Assembly (NCBI RefSeq): GCF_000496695.1
Contig: NZ_BAUJ01000015.1
Coordinates: 1-40,550 of the forward strand
Direction of reading: 5' to 3'
Source of the DNA: Vibrio halioticoli NBRC 102217
Lineage (GTDB): Bacteria > Pseudomonadota > Gammaproteobacteria > Enterobacterales > Vibrionaceae
DNA length: 40,550 nucleotides
Shown here: in pieces, positions 32,545 to 40,550 of the stretch
Position numbering within the stretch: position 1 is the stretch's first letter
Layout: every line of letters starts with the position of its first letter
Position numbers and translations under genes: made by a program
Notes under the pieces: generated by a model
The model's database searches: none
What the model was told of the DNA's origin: nothing
Seen by the model: only the letters and a program-made list of their open reading frames with translations

Positions 32545-33438
32545 GTGAGTTTTGTAGGCGAAATCGCTGCGGTGAGTGCGGCTATGGTGTGGGCGATCGC
32601 AACATGGATATACGGCCAGTTTAGTCATCGCTTTAGTGCGCTGCAGCTGAATATTATTAAAGGCGTTATAGGCTCGGCAATGATGTTATTGGTGTTGCCG
32701 TTGTTACCTGTGCCAAAGATAGAGATCTCTAGCCAACATGCATTAATTTTAGGGCTTTCTGGCGTGATTGGTATTGCCATTGGTGACAGTGCCTATTTTG
32801 CAGCGTTAAGGAGAATTGGACCTAATAATACCTTACTGCTTGAGTCTTTGGCGCCACCGTTATCTGGGGTGTTTGCGTTAATCTTTTTAGGCTTAGGGCT
32901 TAGCTTGCTCAATTGGGTGGGGATTCTTGTCACTACTATCGCGGTGGTGTTTGTCGTCATACAACCTTCGTCAACAGCCAAAAGTACACACTCTAAATCA
33001 GGGATTGCGTATGGCTTACTGGCCAGTGTGTGCCAAGCCAGTGGCGTGGTTATTTCGCATTTTGCTTTGGTGGCAGGGGATATTAATCCGTTGTTAGGTG
33101 CACTTTTGCGCTTGTCTATTGGTGTGCTAGCCGTGGCGATGATCATTCCTTTTTGTCAGCCCAAGCCATTTTCGCATTTGTTGAGCTCGGCGAAAAAGAT
33201 GGCCAAAACAGACCGATATTATTTGTTAGCGGCGATTACGGTCGGAACATTTCTCGCATTGTGGTTACAGCAAGTGGCGTTGAAATACGCAAATCCAGCC
33301 ATCGCACAAACCCTAATTGCGACCAGTCCATTATTTATGTTGGTGATTTATAAGATAAAGGGATTAAGTCTATCTGGACGTTCAATAATAGGTACGCTGG
33401 TGGCTATTTTGGGGGTGGCAATGTTGCTGATGGGCTAA
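32545..33438 (+). CDS. EamA/DMT superfamily transporter
   Basis: 297 residues with ten membrane segments in two EamA repeats (about residues 1-135 and 150-295). The first repeat ends with LSLLNWVGILVTTIAVVFVVIQP and the second with LSGRSIIGTLVAILGVAMLLMG, the characteristic repeat ends. It starts at GTG 32545, preceded by TTAAGGGTCTGAT; the ATG two bases earlier would stop at once. It probably exports amino acids, nucleosides or other small metabolites; specificity is unknown. It is divergent from the DUF3302-HlyD operon and convergent with the zinc-ribbon gene. Confidence 0.9.
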   Translation: MSFVGEIAAVSAAMVWAIATWIYGQFSHRFSALQLNIIKGVIGSAMMLLVLPLLPVPKIEISSQHALILGLSGVIGIAIGDSAYFAALRRIGPNNTLLLESLAPPLSGVFALIFLGLGLSLLNWVGILVTTIAVVFVVIQPSSTAKSTHSKSGIAYGLLASVCQASGVVISHFALVAGDINPLLGALLRLSIGVLAVAMIIPFCQPKPFSHLLSSAKKMAKTDRYYLLAAITVGTFLALWLQQVALKYANPAIAQTLIATSPLFMLVIYKIKGLSLSGRSIIGTLVAILGVAMLLMG

Positions 33439-33477
33439 GTGCTTTAGTACCAAGTATTAAGCTTTTGCTACTGGCTT

Positions 33478-33516
33478 TACTACGGGCGATTACTACGGAC
33501 TATTATTACGGGCTAT
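33478..33516. repeat. Three 13-bp tandem repeats at a convergent gene end
   Basis: Units TACTACGGGCGAT (33478-33490), TACTACGGACTAT (33491-33503) and TATTACGGGCTAT (33504-33516) follow each other exactly, and a degenerate copy (TGCTACTGGCTT) precedes them. The last unit covers the stop codon of the minus-strand zinc-ribbon gene. Confidence 0.85.
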
Positions 33517-34958
33517 TGCAACAATTGATCCAATGATAATGGCTTCTCAGAAATGCCAGCATTCACGGCAGGTGTTTCCCCCGGATTGTTTTGATGGCAA
33601 AGGTTGTTCCATGCTTTATAAATGTCTAATAAAGGCAACAATCCTTCAGGACGGCGCTTGCGGCGAGGTTCATTTACGCTACTTTTGAAAATGACATGGA
33701 AACGTTCCATGTAATTGCTAATAGGGGTGTGCTTGGGCAGTTGATGAACCTGTTTTTGGGTAAGATTGCTTTCGATGATTTGGCAGATAGCGCGCTGCTC
33801 AGTATTGGCTCGAATGTGTTTTTGCTCAGATAGCGACCACGACACCTTGTTATGCGCAAAAATTAAAGGTTGAGGCTTACTGCCCATTCTTCCTTCTATC
33901 CATGCCGGATCATCAATTTGGTAAAGCAGATCCAGTGATTGCTTTTGACGCATTTCATTAAAACTGGTGATTGCCGCTTCTGCTAACATAGGTTCAAAAG
34001 CAAGGCTTAAGGTTAGCTTATCCATGTCCTGAAACCACTGATTTATCTGATGATAGTGGGCAGTGGCGCAGTATATTGGCGTGACCAATGATGTTTTAAC
34101 AGGGTAATTAAGCTGAGTTTGATTGTGCAGAGGGTTATTGCGATGGCTTCTGGCACTATGATCGTTTAAGCGAGCCATAATAATGTCGGCCAGTTTATCG
34201 CTAGCAGGCTCTGATAGCGGCGTATTGATGCTGGCAAGGTATTCTCTGGCAATGATGCGATTGCCCGATACATTGGCTTGTTCACTGATATTGACCGATT
34301 GATGCACCACATAATGAGAGTTTAAATCTAGGGTGCATATCCAAAGCACACCATTCTCGCTGTTGGGTTGCAGGTAATGATAGTCGCTACCTAATAAATA
34401 CTGCTGTGATTGGTTTTGCCAATGATGGTCAAAAACCGACGACTTATGGCGACAAATTGCAGCCATGGCTTTGATATGGTCATTCAAGGTTTTGGCTTGC
34501 ATCTGCAATTTTATCGAGATTTCCTTCAAGCTAAAGCCGGTTAATAACAGCGCTAAAATAGTGACATGCGTTTTTAAGTTAGGGTTAGCAACCGAAAATC
34601 GGTCAACAACGGTCTTTTGACAACTCTTACAGCGGTAACGTTGTTTATCGCCACTAAAACCAAATGAATAGTATTTTTCTGGATAAAGCTGCACGTTGTA
34701 GCCCAAGTTGTCACACGCTTTGTTGGTACATGCAGTGAGGCCAGCTTGTAAATATTCACGTTGTGAACTTAGCTCGCTTTGCAGTTCATCAGGCCAAATG
34801 ATCGGAGAGATGTTGTGACAACTGGCACAAGCAATTTGTGGGTTATTGCGTTCACTGAGAATCGAATAATTCGCCGCATTTAATGAGCCAAAATCTGCAC
34901 ATAACGGATTTTTGCAAAAATTAAGTTCGATGATTTGTTGGGTAATTTTCTCAGGCAC
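33513..34958 (-). CDS. Zinc-ribbon/HTH protein related to transposases, possibly domesticated
   Basis: 481 residues. Three Cys-rich zinc ribbons occupy the N-terminal part: FCKNPLC...CASC (about 14-42), TACTNKACDNLGY (75-87) and RYRCKSCQKTVVDRF (105-120). The last is nearly the InsA/IS1-type GKxRYRCKxC motif. A helix-turn-helix follows (LTGFSLKEISIKLQMQAKTLNDHIK). The remainder resembles a DDE/RNase H-like core: LLGSDYHYLQ and CTLDLNSHYVV as candidate acidic strands, and NYMERFHVIFKSSVNEPRRKRRPEGL like the C-terminal Glu region of transposases. No terminal inverted repeats were found, so it may be a chromosomal protein that came from a transposase. Function is unknown. Confidence 0.7.
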   Translation of the reverse strand: MPEKITQQIIELNFCKNPLCADFGSLNAANYSILSERNNPQIACASCHNISPIIWPDELQSELSSQREYLQAGLTACTNKACDNLGYNVQLYPEKYYSFGFSGDKQRYRCKSCQKTVVDRFSVANPNLKTHVTILALLLTGFSLKEISIKLQMQAKTLNDHIKAMAAICRHKSSVFDHHWQNQSQQYLLGSDYHYLQPNSENGVLWICTLDLNSHYVVHQSVNISEQANVSGNRIIAREYLASINTPLSEPASDKLADIIMARLNDHSARSHRNNPLHNQTQLNYPVKTSLVTPIYCATAHYHQINQWFQDMDKLTLSLAFEPMLAEAAITSFNEMRQKQSLDLLYQIDDPAWIEGRMGSKPQPLIFAHNKVSWSLSEQKHIRANTEQRAICQIIESNLTQKQVHQLPKHTPISNYMERFHVIFKSSVNEPRRKRRPEGLLPLLDIYKAWNNLCHQNNPGETPAVNAGISEKPLSLDQLLQ

Positions 34959-35112
34959 GACTATCTGTTCATTGTGATTCGAACTTTGATTCTATCTAAA
35001 ATTAACACAATAAACACTTTTTAAATAAAAAGATGACCTTTACGGCTGTTTTGCCCGTACAATAAAGAAATAGTTTAACAACAAATATTTAACTTTTTCT
35101 AAGGATTGAAAT

Positions 35113-36090
35113 ATGGTTAATACGCAGACAGAAAGTAAATCTAATACGTCTATTCAAATTGGAATTAGCGCTTGTGTGTTAGGGGAGAAAGTTCGCTTCG
35201 ACAGTGGCAGTAAAGCCAGTAAATTTGTGACTAAAGAATTAGCTCCTTTTTTTGACTTTGTGCCTGTTTGTCCAGAGGTAGGCGTCGGCATGACTGTTCC
35301 ACGCCCAACCATTCGCTTAGTCTCAGAAGAACAACGCATAGCGTTAGTTGAAACCAAAGACCCAACCAAAGACCACACCGATAAAATGATCGACTACTCC
35401 AATAATAAAGTGGATGAGTTAACCCAAACTGAGTTGTGTGGCTATATTGTGTGCGCAAAGTCTCCAACCTGCGGTATGGAACGCGTCAAAGTGTACACCA
35501 AAGCGGGGGCGAGCAATGAAGGCGTTGGGCTGTATACTGATGTTCTGATGAAGAAAATGCCATGGCTTCCGGTAGAAGAGGATGGCCGCTTAAACGATCC
35601 AGTATTAAAAGAAAATTTCATTTCTCGAATCTTCAGTTTAAAAGATTTCTACGACTGTGTAGGTGATAGCCCAACTTCTGGAAAAATAGTGGCGTTTCAC
35701 TCTCGGTATAAGCTGACTTTGATGGCACATGATCCTATCTCTTATAAAGCGCTTGGTCAGTTAGTGGCTAAGGTAGCGGATTATGACAATCAAGAGTTTT
35801 ATGAACTCTACCGCCTGAAATTCATGCAAGCGTTGACCAACAGAGCAAGTCGAAAAAATAACTCTAATGTTCTGATGCACATTCAAGGGTACTTTAAAAA
35901 ATCGCTGTCAGGGCCAGAGCGACAAGAACTGCGCGCCGTTATTGACGAGTATCGCCAAGGCTTGCTGCCTTTGTTGAGTCCACTCACGCTGATCAGACAC
36001 TATTTGTCTTTGTATCCGGATGCTTACTTACAAAGTCAAAAATTTTTAGCCCCGCATCCTCAAGAACTTCGTTTGCGTTACAGCCTATAA
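35113..36090 (+). CDS. ybgA: DUF523 + DUF1722 protein (YbgA-like)
   Basis: 325 residues. DUF523 spans about 15-150: IGISACVLGEKVRFDSGSK, VPVCPEVGVGMTVPRPTIRL, and CGYIVCAKSPTCGMERVKVY with conserved Cys. DUF1722 spans about 190-305 (FHSRYKLTLMAHDPISYKALGQLV, then HIQGYFKKSLSGPERQEL). The gene lies 13 bp before the photolyase gene, the same order as E. coli ybgA-phr, so a role connected to light or DNA repair is suspected but the activity is not established. AAGGATTGAAAT precedes the ATG. Confidence 0.9.
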   Translation: MVNTQTESKSNTSIQIGISACVLGEKVRFDSGSKASKFVTKELAPFFDFVPVCPEVGVGMTVPRPTIRLVSEEQRIALVETKDPTKDHTDKMIDYSNNKVDELTQTELCGYIVCAKSPTCGMERVKVYTKAGASNEGVGLYTDVLMKKMPWLPVEEDGRLNDPVLKENFISRIFSLKDFYDCVGDSPTSGKIVAFHSRYKLTLMAHDPISYKALGQLVAKVADYDNQEFYELYRLKFMQALTNRASRKNNSNVLMHIQGYFKKSLSGPERQELRAVIDEYRQGLLPLLSPLTLIRHYLSLYPDAYLQSQKFLAPHPQELRLRYSL

Positions 36091-36103
36091 AAGGAGAGGT
36101 TGA

Positions 36104-37558
36104 ATGCGAGCTTTAGTCTGGTTACGTCGTGATCTTAGAACGATAGATAATACGGCGCTGATTCGCGCCATGGATAATGTTGAACAAGCCAATAGTGACG
36201 ATAAAGGCCTGATTGCGCTGTTTACGGTAACGCAGAAGCAGTGGCAAGAGCACGGTGTTTCGGCAATGCAGCAACAACTGATTTTTCGTCGTTTACAGGC
36301 ATTATCTATTGAATTAGCTGAATTAAAGGTTCAGTTACACATTGAAGTCGTCGATCACTACCAAGATTGTGGCTCGTTAATTTCACAGTTGTGTGAGCGC
36401 ATGTCGATAAAACATGTGTTCGCTAATGCTGACTATGAGGTGAATGAGGTACAAAGAGACCAGCAAGTTAAAAGCAAGCTTGAGTCACAAAACATTCCTT
36501 TCACGCTTTGTTCAGATAAGTGTGTGTTTGCGCCGGGAAGTATTTTAAATAAACAAAGCAGTTATTTTAAAGTATTCACCCCGTTTAAAAAAAGTTGGTT
36601 ACAACGCTTTAATCCAGCTCAATTAGCGGTGCGTAAACCGATTGCGCTTACAGTTAATAAATTATTTGATGGCGAACAAGGGTTCGAACTTTGCTCAAAG
36701 ATGGGAGATGCGCAACAAGCATTGTCAGCCACAACGGTGGCGTGGCACGCTGATACTCAATCCATCATTAACCAACTGCGGCTATTTTCCTTTCAAAAAG
36801 CCAATAATTATCACGACAACAGAGATGTGCCATCAGTAAACGGCACCAGTCAGCTTTCTCCTTACCTTGCACTAGGTATGTTATCGGTTCGTCAATGTAT
36901 TGCTCGTTTACTTAATGGCCGCCACCCTGAACATTTAAGTGAAGGTGAGCAGACGTGGCTTAGTGAGTTGATATGGCGGGAGTTTTATCAGCATCTTATT
37001 TATTTCCAACCTAAGCTGTGCAAAGGCGCTAACTTTGTGGCGTGGTGCAATAATATTCGTTGGCAAGGCGACATTGAGCATCTTAAAAGCTGGCAACAAG
37101 GTGCCACAGGTTATCCTATTGTGGACGCGGCTATGAAGCAGTTAAACCAGACAGGTTGGATGCACAATCGACTGCGAATGATAGTGGCGAGCTTTTTAAG
37201 CAAAGATCTATTGTTAGATTGGCGCTTTGGCGAGCGTTATTTTATGAGCCAGTTAGTCGATGGTGATTTTGCCGCTAATAACGGCGGATGGCAGTGGTCA
37301 GCATCTACCGGCTGTGACGCGCAACCTTACTTTCGGATTTTTAATCCTATCTCGCAAGGCAAGAAGTTTGACCCGCAAGGCGAGTTTGTAAAACAGTGGC
37401 TACCTGAGCTGCAATCTGTGCCAGATAAATACATTCATTCGCCTTGGTTATGGGAGGAATTTGCCAGTTTGGACTATCCTGATCCTATCGTTGATCATAA
37501 AAAACAACGGCAATTGGCGCTGCAGATGTATAAGGAAGCTAAGAATAGTGAATGTTAG
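36104..37558 (+). CDS. phrB: Deoxyribodipyrimidine photolyase (class I CPD photolyase)
   Basis: 484 residues. The N-terminal antenna domain (MRALVWLRRDLRTIDNTAL, residues 1-130) is followed by the FAD domain: WLSELIWREFYQHLIYF, GYPIVDAAMKQLNQTGWMHNRLRM and RFGERYFMSQLVDGDFAANNGGWQWSASTGCDAQPYFRIFNP. The last contains the Trp chain and FAD-binding residues. It repairs UV-induced cyclobutane pyrimidine dimers with blue/near-UV light. AAAAGGAGAG precedes the ATG. It is second in the ybgA-phrB-L,D-transpeptidase series and overlaps the next gene by 11 bp. Confidence 0.95.
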   Translation: MRALVWLRRDLRTIDNTALIRAMDNVEQANSDDKGLIALFTVTQKQWQEHGVSAMQQQLIFRRLQALSIELAELKVQLHIEVVDHYQDCGSLISQLCERMSIKHVFANADYEVNEVQRDQQVKSKLESQNIPFTLCSDKCVFAPGSILNKQSSYFKVFTPFKKSWLQRFNPAQLAVRKPIALTVNKLFDGEQGFELCSKMGDAQQALSATTVAWHADTQSIINQLRLFSFQKANNYHDNRDVPSVNGTSQLSPYLALGMLSVRQCIARLLNGRHPEHLSEGEQTWLSELIWREFYQHLIYFQPKLCKGANFVAWCNNIRWQGDIEHLKSWQQGATGYPIVDAAMKQLNQTGWMHNRLRMIVASFLSKDLLLDWRFGERYFMSQLVDGDFAANNGGWQWSASTGCDAQPYFRIFNPISQGKKFDPQGEFVKQWLPELQSVPDKYIHSPWLWEEFASLDYPDPIVDHKKQRQLALQMYKEAKNSEC

Positions 37559-38498
37559 GTCTTGGATTAAGTGTTTAGGTATTAGCTTGTCATTGGTAAT
37601 GTCGGCCTCGTTGTTTATACCAAGCGCACTGGCCGCAACCTATCGGTTACCTGTCGATGGCAGTCATGTGGCGGGGAAATTGCAACGTCACCAAGTCAAA
37701 GCGGGCGAGACCTTCGCGCTGCTTGCTAAAGATTATGATGTTGGTCTGCTTAGCTTGATTGCGGCCAATCGTGGTGTTGACCCTTTTCTTCCTGAAGAGG
37801 GGGAGGTACTCACCATTCCAAATCGCTTTATTCTGCCCTTGGCAAAACAGCAAGGGATAGTGGTTAACCTTGCTGAGCTTCGCCTTTACTATTTTGATCC
37901 TGATGGTGAGCATGTGCATGTATTTCCAGTGGGGATTGGTCGCATTGGTCGCGAGACCCCGCAAATGGTCACCTCTATCAGTTCTATGATCGAAGCGCCG
38001 ACTTGGACGCCGCCAAAGTCTATTCGTATGGCTTACGAAGAAGATGGTATTGAACTGCCTGAAGTTGTCCCAGCAGGTCCAGACAATCCATTGGGCGAAT
38101 ACGCCATGCGTTTGCGATATGGCGCGGGGCAGTATTTGATTCATGGCACTAACAAGGATTTTGGTATTGGCCTTAGAGTGAGTAGTGGCTGTATTCGCAT
38201 GGAGCCAGAGGACATAAAATGGCTATTTGAGCGGGTGGGGCGTGGCACTAGAGTGCAAATTGTTAATCAACCCATAAAAATGGCCGTTGAACCTGATAGC
38301 AGTGTTTTTATCGAATCTCATGAGCCATTAACAGCGCGAGATGGAATGAAGCAAACGTTCGATTGGCCGTTGGAGTTACAGGTCTGGTTAGATAATGATG
38401 GGTTAGAGAATTATGCTGAAACGTATTCAAAAGTGACTGGGGTGATTCAAATTCAAACGGGTATGCCGATTATGGTGCACGATGGAAGCCATCATTGA
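37548..38498 (+). CDS. L,D-transpeptidase with LysM domain (ErfK/YbiS-like)
   Basis: 316 residues from GTG 37548. A longer frame to 37461 would lie deep in phrB and lacks a signal-like start, whereas from the GTG a signal peptide is clear (IKCLGISLSLVMSASLFIPSALA). AAGGA lies upstream of the GTG. A LysM-like module (residues about 47-90, HQVKAGETFALLAKDYDVGLLSLIAANR) is followed by the YkuD domain with the catalytic HGTNKDFGIGLRVSSGCIRM (Cys nucleophile). Such periplasmic enzymes attach Lpp to peptidoglycan or form 3-3 crosslinks. The Lpp-like lipoprotein gene next door makes the former attractive. Confidence 0.92.
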   Translation: MNVRSWIKCLGISLSLVMSASLFIPSALAATYRLPVDGSHVAGKLQRHQVKAGETFALLAKDYDVGLLSLIAANRGVDPFLPEEGEVLTIPNRFILPLAKQQGIVVNLAELRLYYFDPDGEHVHVFPVGIGRIGRETPQMVTSISSMIEAPTWTPPKSIRMAYEEDGIELPEVVPAGPDNPLGEYAMRLRYGAGQYLIHGTNKDFGIGLRVSSGCIRMEPEDIKWLFERVGRGTRVQIVNQPIKMAVEPDSSVFIESHEPLTARDGMKQTFDWPLELQVWLDNDGLENYAETYSKVTGVIQIQTGMPIMVHDGSHH

Positions 38499-38543
38499 TG
38501 GGTGTCATTGGTATAACCTGTCTTGAAAATCTAGCCCCACAAA

Positions 38544-38568
38544 AAAGCCAGCTGTAACAGCTGGCTTT
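38544..38568. terminator. Bidirectional terminator between L,D-transpeptidase and Lpp genes
   Basis: AAAGCCAGCTG / CAGCTGGCTTT, an 11-bp perfect stem with loop TAA, has A residues before it and T residues at its end. It lies between two convergent genes. Confidence 0.92.
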
Positions 38569-38590
38569 GAAATTTAGTGCGTAGTGGAGA

Positions 38591-38875
38591 CTACTTAGTA
38601 TAGGATTGTGCGACGTTATCTAGGCGTTCGTTTGCACGAGCTGATTCGTCTTGTGCAGCCATAGCGGCTTCTTTAGCTTGCATCGCAGCAGCTTTGTTTT
38701 CTGCTGAGTCTTTTTCATGTTCAGCTTTCAGTGCTGCTAGATCTTGCTCTAGTTGCGATACTCTTGAATCAGTATCAGCCATTTGTGCTTTAGTCGCTTC
38801 ATCTGGACCTGATGCACAGCCTGCCAACAATAATACTGAGCTAACTCCTGCTGCAAGTATAATTTTTTTATTCAT
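38591..38875 (-). CDS. lpp: Lpp-like major outer-membrane lipoprotein
   Basis: 94 residues. A lipoprotein signal peptide ends in LLLAGC with lipidated Cys20. A heptad-like coiled coil follows (TKAQMADTDSRVSQLEQDLAALKAEHEKDSAENKAAAM), then an alanine-rich stretch and the C-terminus SYTK. The terminal Lys is the residue that L,D-transpeptidases link to peptidoglycan in Lpp. It is somewhat longer than E. coli Lpp (78 residues). CAGGGAG before the ATG on the minus strand is a strong ribosome-binding site, as expected for an abundant protein. It is convergent with the L,D-transpeptidase gene. Confidence 0.9.
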   Translation of the reverse strand: MNKKIILAAGVSSVLLLAGCASGPDEATKAQMADTDSRVSQLEQDLAALKAEHEKDSAENKAAAMQAKEAAMAAQDESARANERLDNVAQSYTK

Positions 38876-39142
38876 ACGAACTCCCTGATTTCTTTTAGTT
38901 ATGCCACTTATTTCTGATGGCTTAAATAGTGTAGACGTAGAATAAAGTATGTTCGAATAATTTATAGAAATTAGGTAATTATCACGAAAACCTGCGCCAA
39001 TTGCCCCTCAAATAGTGGATATTTTTGTGATCTGAGTCGTCAACTAGGGTACTATTAGCCCGATTTTTGTATAAGTTGCTTTCTCTATATCTCATTTTGG
39101 GCAGATAGAAGGCAAAATCATCCCGTTTTTTTGGAGAGTACT

Positions 39143-40471
39143 TTGAAGTTTAGAGAATTAGGTTTAGACAATCGTTTAATGAAGAATTTGGATCACTATT
39201 CGTTTAAGAATGCGACCGAAATTCAGCAACAGGCAATCCCTGTAGCACTTGCAGGTAAGGATTTACTTGCCTCGTCTAAAACCGGTTCTGGTAAGACTTT
39301 AGCGTTTGTTTTGCCAATGCTGCATAAAGCATTAAAAAGCAAAGCCTTCTCTGCCAAAGATCCGCGCGGTGTGATTTTAGCACCGACGCGTGAATTAGCG
39401 CGCCAAGTCTATGGCGAGCTTCGCACTATGTTAGGTGGCCTTTCTTATACGGCGACTTTGATTGTTGGTGGTGAAAACTTTAACGACCAAGTCAAAGCAC
39501 TGCGCAAATACCCACGTTTTATCGTGGCAACGCCAGGACGTTTAGCCGATCACCTTGAGCACCGCTCTCTATTTCTAGATGGTTTAGATACGTTAATCCT
39601 TGATGAAGCTGACCGTATGTTAGATCTGGGCTTTGCTCCTGAGCTGATGCGCATTCACAAACTGGCAAAACACCGTCGCCGTCAAACATTGATGTTCTCT
39701 GCAACGCTCGATCACGCCGAAGTGCATGATATGGCAATGGAGATGTTAAACGCTCCAAAACGTATCTCGATTGATAGCGGTAACGCGCACCATACGGATA
39801 TCGACCAGAAATTTTATCTTTGTGATCACTTAGATCATAAAGAAGCCTTGTTGCATCGCATCATTGCTGATGCTGATTACAATCAGATTATGATTTTCAC
39901 CGCCACGCGCTCGGATACCGAACGTTTAACCGTTGAATTGAACAAACTGAATTTAAAAGCGGTCGCATTAAGTGGCGGCCTGACTCAAACTCAGCGTAAT
40001 ACCATTATGAGCCAGTTTGAGCGTACCGTATTTAAGATCTTGGTGACCACAGATATCGCCTCGCGTGGTATTGATATCGCCAATGTATCGCACGTGATTA
40101 ACTTTGATATGCCAAAACATACCGAAGAGTACGTACACCGTGTAGGCCGTACTGGTCGTGCGGGCAACAAAGGCATGGCATTGTCTTTAGTTGGACCAAA
40201 AGATTGGGATAGCTTCAAGCGCGTAGAAAGCTTCTTACAACAAGAGCTTACCTTTGATGTTCTTGAAGGGCTGAAAGGCAAGTTCAAAGGCATTAAACCT
40301 AAGAAGCCGACGTTCCGCGGTAAAACGAACAAGACCAATAATAAGCCGACAGCAACCAAAAAAGTGGCTAAGAAACCGGTTAAGCGTGATAAAACATTCC
40401 ACACCAATGTGGCAGTGGGCGATGCGGTATTTATACCTACAAAGAAAACGCCACCTAAAATTGACGACTAA
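39143..40471 (+). CDS. DEAD-box ATP-dependent RNA helicase
   Basis: 442 residues from TTG 39143. GGAG (39133-39136) lies 6 bp upstream; an earlier in-frame TTG at 39131 would put that ribosome-binding site inside the gene. Motifs in order are the Q motif (FKNATEIQQQAIP), I SSKTGSGKT, Ia APTRELARQ, Ib TPGRLADH, II DEAD, III SATL, IV MIFTAT, V TDIASRGIDI and VI HRVGRTGRAG. The C-terminal tail from about residue 385 is very basic (KKPTFRGKTNKTNNKPTATK), typical of RNA-binding extensions. It is probably RhlE/SrmB-like, involved in ribosome assembly or RNA decay; the precise subgroup is not certain. Confidence 0.93.
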   Translation: MKFRELGLDNRLMKNLDHYSFKNATEIQQQAIPVALAGKDLLASSKTGSGKTLAFVLPMLHKALKSKAFSAKDPRGVILAPTRELARQVYGELRTMLGGLSYTATLIVGGENFNDQVKALRKYPRFIVATPGRLADHLEHRSLFLDGLDTLILDEADRMLDLGFAPELMRIHKLAKHRRRQTLMFSATLDHAEVHDMAMEMLNAPKRISIDSGNAHHTDIDQKFYLCDHLDHKEALLHRIIADADYNQIMIFTATRSDTERLTVELNKLNLKAVALSGGLTQTQRNTIMSQFERTVFKILVTTDIASRGIDIANVSHVINFDMPKHTEEYVHRVGRTGRAGNKGMALSLVGPKDWDSFKRVESFLQQELTFDVLEGLKGKFKGIKPKKPTFRGKTNKTNNKPTATKKVAKKPVKRDKTFHTNVAVGDAVFIPTKKTPPKIDD

Positions 40472-40500
40472 TTGAGTCTCAATTATCCCAATTCATACTA

Positions 40501-40528
40501 GCGAAGACTCAGGTCTTCGCTTTTTTTT
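40501..40528 (+). terminator. Terminator after DEAD-box helicase gene
   Basis: GCGAAGAC / GTCTTCGC, an 8-bp perfect stem with loop TCAG, is followed by eight T residues. It lies 30 bp after the stop codon. Confidence 0.93.
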
Positions 40529-40550
40529 GTCTTAAATCTTATACCAATCG

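Overview
The window looks like a stretch of a Vibrio-type gammaproteobacterial chromosome. The reasons are moderate A+T content, vibrio-type gene content (an NhaD antiporter, a DUF368 polyprenyl-phosphate transporter, a KefC/KefG pair, a YbgA-photolyase pair, a small Lpp-like lipoprotein) and recurrent ATTGGTAT extragenic motifs. Several neighbours (DUF368/PopT, the SCO/PCuAC copper genes, a second-type RsgA) remind me of chromosome-II genes of vibrios, but the replicon cannot be proved from the sequence. No rRNA, tRNA, integrase, complete insertion sequence or CRISPR array was seen.

Layout. 43-4179: NnrS, a CDF metal transporter, a LysR regulator and a small methyltransferase. 4180-5849: a long AT-rich leader with 14-bp tandem repeats, then a porin. 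6036-7065: queD-queE of the queuosine/preQ1 pathway. 7164-8410: an M15-like peptidase and a DUF1353 gene broken by one in-frame TGA. 8762-10147: a cytoplasmic GH13 enzyme. 10185-13600 (minus strand): a five-gene overlapping operon, PopT(DUF368)-unknown-SCO-PCuAC-RsgA. 13811-15191: an SMR exporter and a LysR regulator. 15295-21922: an operon with a complete UgpABCE/MalFGK-like ABC importer plus a PHP-domain phosphoesterase and a HAD phosphatase; it reads as uptake followed by stepwise cytoplasmic dephosphorylation of a phosphodiester. 21996-24630 (minus): a PepT-like peptidase with a perfect FNR-type palindrome upstream, and NhaD. 24908-28712: KefG/KefF-like, KefC-like and an MFS gene, overlapping. 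28713-30753: an accessory island. 30754-40471: HlyD/DUF3302 pair, DMT exporter, a zinc-ribbon/transposase-like protein, YbgA-PhrB-L,D-transpeptidase, an Lpp-like lipoprotein and a DEAD-box helicase.

The most interesting part is the island at 28.9-30.6 kb. It holds an AbiF/AbiD-like HEPN protein (RNRIAH motif). Starting one base after its stop codon is a near-consensus promoter (TTGACA-17-CATAAT), followed about 75 bp later by a strong intrinsic terminator. Together these define a structured small RNA of about 96 nt with no ORF. The gene+RNA unit is bracketed by two homologous, same-orientation imperfect hairpins (28979-29013 and 30282-30315) resembling degenerate attC-like repeats, although no integrase is present. 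A plausible reading is an orphan gene-cassette-like defence or RNA-toxin-antitoxin module. Next to it lies a perfect 50-bp tandem duplication and decayed sequence, consistent with a mobile-element hotspot.

Several starts were moved from the longest open frame on ribosome-binding-site or overlap evidence: the methyltransferase, the unknown copper-operon protein, the PHP enzyme, the PepT-like peptidase, NhaD (GTG), the L,D-transpeptidase (GTG) and the DEAD-box helicase (TTG).
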